6,572 bases of DNA from Synergistaceae bacterium (GTDB lineage: Bacteria; Synergistota; Synergistia; Synergistales; Aminobacteriaceae). Position 1 is the stretch's first letter; each line of letters begins with the position of its first letter. The translations under genes and the position numbers were made by a program. The notes below the pieces were generated by a model. That model saw nothing but the letters and a program-made list of their open reading frames with translations, was not told the DNA's origin and did no database searches. The stretch lies in the NCBI GenBank assembly GCA_017475805.1, contig JAFVEW010000170.1, forward strand, positions 1 through 6,572, in the 5' to 3' direction. Below are positions 4,362-6,572 of this stretch, piece after piece.

Positions 4362-6065
4362 TTGTCAACTAACACTAATGAAAATGCTCCATTATTAAGA
4401 CTTGAAAATATCGGCAAGGAATATTACGGTAATAGAGTCTTATCTGATATTTCTTTCGAGATAAATTCCGGCGAAATTTTAGGACTTGTCGGTGAAAACG
4501 GAGCAGGAAAATCAACGCTGCTAAATATTTTGTTCGGAATGCCCGTGATAGCTTCGACAGGCGGACATGAAGGAAATTTATATCTTGACGGTAAAAAAGT
4601 TAATTTTACTTCGCCTAATCAAGCTCTCGCTGCAGGGATCGGAATGGTCCATCAGGAATTTTCTTTGATACCGGGCTTTACCGCAACTGAAAATATTTTG
4701 TTAAACCGCGAAGTATTAAACGGCTCATTGATGAGTTATGTTTTCAGCGAAAGAGTTTCGACTCTTGACCGCGATGCAATGAGACAGCGAGCCTCAGCCG
4801 CTATTAACACTCTCGGAGTTCATATAAGCCCCGATATGTTAATTAACGAAATGCCCGTCGGCTATAAGCAGTTTATCGAAATTGCCCGCGAAATTGACAG
4901 AAAGAACACGAGATTATTATTCTTAGACGAACCCACAGCAGTTTTGACTGAGCAGGAAGCAGAGATTTTATTAATCGCTCTCAAAAAATTAGCTAAATCG
5001 GGTATCGCGATTGTTTTTATTTCTCATAGACTTAGCGAAGTTAAAGAGCTTTGCGACAGAATCTTAGTTCTCCGCGACGGAAAATTAATCACTGACCAAA
5101 GTGCTGCTGAATTAAATACACGTCAGATAGCTTCGTTAATGGTAGGCCGCGAAAGTTTAAGAAAAGAAGAGCCGATTGAAATTCCCGATCAGCCCGTTGA
5201 AGAAGTTAACGTCGATGAAACTTTAGGTGTAAGCCCTGACCAAGTCAATACGGCGACGTTAAACAAAAAGAAAAAGAAGAAAAAACCTGCTCTCAAAGTC
5301 GAACATTTATGGGTCGATATGCCCGGCGAAACTGTCCGTGATGTTTCGTTTGAAGTTCAAAAAGGTGAAATCTTCGGTATCGGCGGCCTTGCAGGGCATG
5401 GAAAATTAGGAATCCCTAACGGCATAATGGGACTCTATCCTGCGGGCGGAAAAGTCAGACTCTTCGGCAAAAAATTAACGCTCAACAAACCGCGAGCAGC
5501 TTTGAATCGCAAAATGGCCTTCGTATCAGAAGACCGTCGCGGCGTCGGATTATTACTCGATGAGCCTTTAGACTGGAACATAACTTTCACAGCAATGCAG
5601 ACTCAAGGAAGATTTTTATTCGGAATCCCTTTTATCTTCCAGATGAGAAATGAATTAGCTATGGCTAACGAGACGAAAAAATTTATTGAAGCTCTCGAAA
5701 TTAAATGCACCGGCCCGAAACAAAAAGCAGGCGAACTTTCAGGCGGCAATCAGCAAAAAGTTTGTTTAGCTAAGGCGTTTGTTCTTCGCCCTGATATTTT
5801 ATTAATCTGCGAACCTACAAGAGGAATTGATATTGGCGCAAAAACTCTCGTGCTTGATACTCTCAAAGAATATAACCGCGAGAACGGCACAACGATAATA
5901 ATCACGAGTTCAGAACTTGAAGAATTGCGGAGCGTATGTGATCGGGTCGCTATTGTCGACGAAGGCGAAATCGCGGGCGTTCTTCCTGCCTCCAGTCCTG
6001 CTGAAGAGTTCGGAATGTTAATGATGGGCGAAAAAATGCGCGTGGCATTGGCAGCGACAGAATAG
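4362..6065 (+). CDS. Fused double-domain ABC importer ATPase (RbsA/BMP-type)
   Basis: A 567-residue cytoplasmic ATPase with two nucleotide-binding domains, as in ribose/galactose and nucleoside importers. Domain 1 (about 10-263) has Walker A GENGAGKST at 44-52, Q-loop Gln98, Walker B FLDEPTA with D189 and E190, and H-loop H222. Its signature is degenerate: MPVGYKQ (164-170) replaces LSGGQ. Domain 2 (about 311-567) has a P-loop remnant GLAGHGK (342-348) followed by L-G instead of S-T, a good LSGGNQQKV from 459, ICEPTRGID at 482-490 with Cys for the Walker B Asp, and Ser516 where the H-loop His would be. So one ATP site, built from Walker A of domain 1 and the signature of domain 2, appears complete. 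The linker (264-311) is acidic and then has seven lysines (302-308). The permease gene starts 17 nt downstream. It should power the importer formed with the DUF3798 protein. Confidence 0.92.
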   Translation: MSTNTNENAPLLRLENIGKEYYGNRVLSDISFEINSGEILGLVGENGAGKSTLLNILFGMPVIASTGGHEGNLYLDGKKVNFTSPNQALAAGIGMVHQEFSLIPGFTATENILLNREVLNGSLMSYVFSERVSTLDRDAMRQRASAAINTLGVHISPDMLINEMPVGYKQFIEIAREIDRKNTRLLFLDEPTAVLTEQEAEILLIALKKLAKSGIAIVFISHRLSEVKELCDRILVLRDGKLITDQSAAELNTRQIASLMVGRESLRKEEPIEIPDQPVEEVNVDETLGVSPDQVNTATLNKKKKKKKPALKVEHLWVDMPGETVRDVSFEVQKGEIFGIGGLAGHGKLGIPNGIMGLYPAGGKVRLFGKKLTLNKPRAALNRKMAFVSEDRRGVGLLLDEPLDWNITFTAMQTQGRFLFGIPFIFQMRNELAMANETKKFIEALEIKCTGPKQKAGELSGGNQQKVCLAKAFVLRPDILLICEPTRGIDIGAKTLVLDTLKEYNRENGTTIIITSSELEELRSVCDRVAIVDEGEIAGVLPASSPAEEFGMLMMGEKMRVALAATE

Positions 6066-6082
6066 GAAGGTGAAAACTTAGA

Positions 6083-6572
6083 ATGATAAAAAATCTCATT
6101 AAAAATGCAGGCTGGCCGCGAATAATAATAGCGTTATTTTTGCTTGCTTTGTTTATAACCGCGCCGTTTGTCGGAGTCAACGTCTTCACGTCCTTTAATA
6201 ACACGATTGTAAGATTCGGAATGAACGGCGTAATGGTCTTAGCTATGATCCCGATGGTACAGGCTGGCTGCGGATTAAATTTCGGCCTGCCTCTTGGAAT
6301 TATCGCGGGACTTTTAGGAGCGACGCTTTCAATCGAACTCAACACTGAAATTTTAGCGCGCCTCGCTGAACTTGGAACTCAATATAAAATTTCGTGGCTG
6401 ACCGAAGAATTTTTGACGACTTACCGCGAGCCCGTAGGTTTTGCTTCAGCTTTAATAATCGCTATTCCTGTCGCTGCTGTCTTAGGTTGGTTTTACGGAA
6501 AGCTATTAAACCGTGTCAAAGGCGACGAAATGATGATAGCGACTTACGTGGGCTTCTCTTCCGTTTCGTTTA
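6083..6572 (+). CDS. ABC importer inner-membrane permease, N-terminal part (runs off window)
   Basis: An ATG at 6083 opens a frame with no stop to the window end (163 complete residues). AGGTGA at 6068-6073 is a ribosome binding site 9 nt upstream, and the gene starts 17 nt after the ATPase stop, so the two are surely cotranscribed. Hydrophobic segments lie at about 14-32, 42-61, 65-84 and about 120-142. The stretch GCGLNFGLPLGIIAGLLGA (62-80) and the later GDEMMIATYVGFSS resemble the BPD_transp_2 family (permeases of ribose, nucleoside and branched-chain amino-acid importers). It should form the membrane channel for the ligand delivered by the DUF3798 protein. A second permease gene probably follows beyond the window, as is common in this class, but that is inference. 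Confidence 0.85.
   Translation, partial: MIKNLIKNAGWPRIIIALFLLALFITAPFVGVNVFTSFNNTIVRFGMNGVMVLAMIPMVQAGCGLNFGLPLGIIAGLLGATLSIELNTEILARLAELGTQYKISWLTEEFLTTYREPVGFASALIIAIPVAAVLGWFYGKLLNRVKGDEMMIATYVGFSSVSF

Noticed and set aside
5265..5286. Programmed frameshift at the A-rich lysine tract
   Set aside because: The run of six A followed by C begins at the first base of a codon, not in the phase needed for a -1 slippery heptamer, and the zero frame continues into a complete second ATPase domain.
5950..6345. Minus-strand open frame across the ATPase-permease junction
   Set aside because: The plus strand holds the end of the ATPase, a ribosome binding site and a clear membrane-protein start, which explain the region.

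Overview
The window looks like chromosomal DNA from an AT-leaning, amino-acid-using anaerobic bacterium. The best guess is the phylum Synergistota. This rests on the DUF3798 (PF12683-type) binding protein with its own ABC ATPase and permease, TTG starts with strong purine-rich ribosome binding sites, and an amino-acid permease next to a rapZ-yvcK pair. DUF3798 proteins also occur, as I recall, in Clostridia, Fusobacteria and spirochaetes, so the phylum call is tentative (about 50%). No phage, insertion sequence, CRISPR array, tRNA or rRNA is visible.

Layout. (1) Bases 1-749, plus strand: the C-terminal 248 residues of an APC-superfamily amino-acid permease, cut by the left window edge. (2) Bases 715-2730, minus strand: rapZ followed by yvcK, 57 bp apart and probably one transcript. 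yvcK runs into the permease gene, so the two convergent genes overlap by 35 bp at their 3' ends. (3) Bases 2731-2884: a compact divergent control region with two copies of the same extended -10 sequence (TGATATAAT), one per strand, and a 15-nt palindrome over the rapZ start region. (4) Bases 2885 to the right edge, plus strand: a secreted DUF3798 substrate-binding protein, a strong intrinsic terminator, a fused double-domain ABC ATPase, and the first 163 residues of an inner-membrane permease.

How the genes work together. The right half is an ABC importer with the architecture of the ribose/nucleoside (CUT2/BMP) class: binding protein, RbsA-like double ATPase and BPD_transp_2-type permease. 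Its binding protein belongs to a family named only as a domain of unknown function, so the substrate is unknown to me. The terminator after the binding-protein gene should make that protein more abundant than the ATPase and permease, a usual arrangement for importers. RapZ and YvcK are regulators of cell-envelope and amino-sugar metabolism and share only the control region with the importer.

The points most worth following are the uncharacterised importer, its helical-repeat linker, the complementary loss of motifs in its two ATPase halves, and two 28-nt arrays of four AGG-starting heptamers. Each array lies immediately or shortly after a stop codon, on the sense strand of its transcript.
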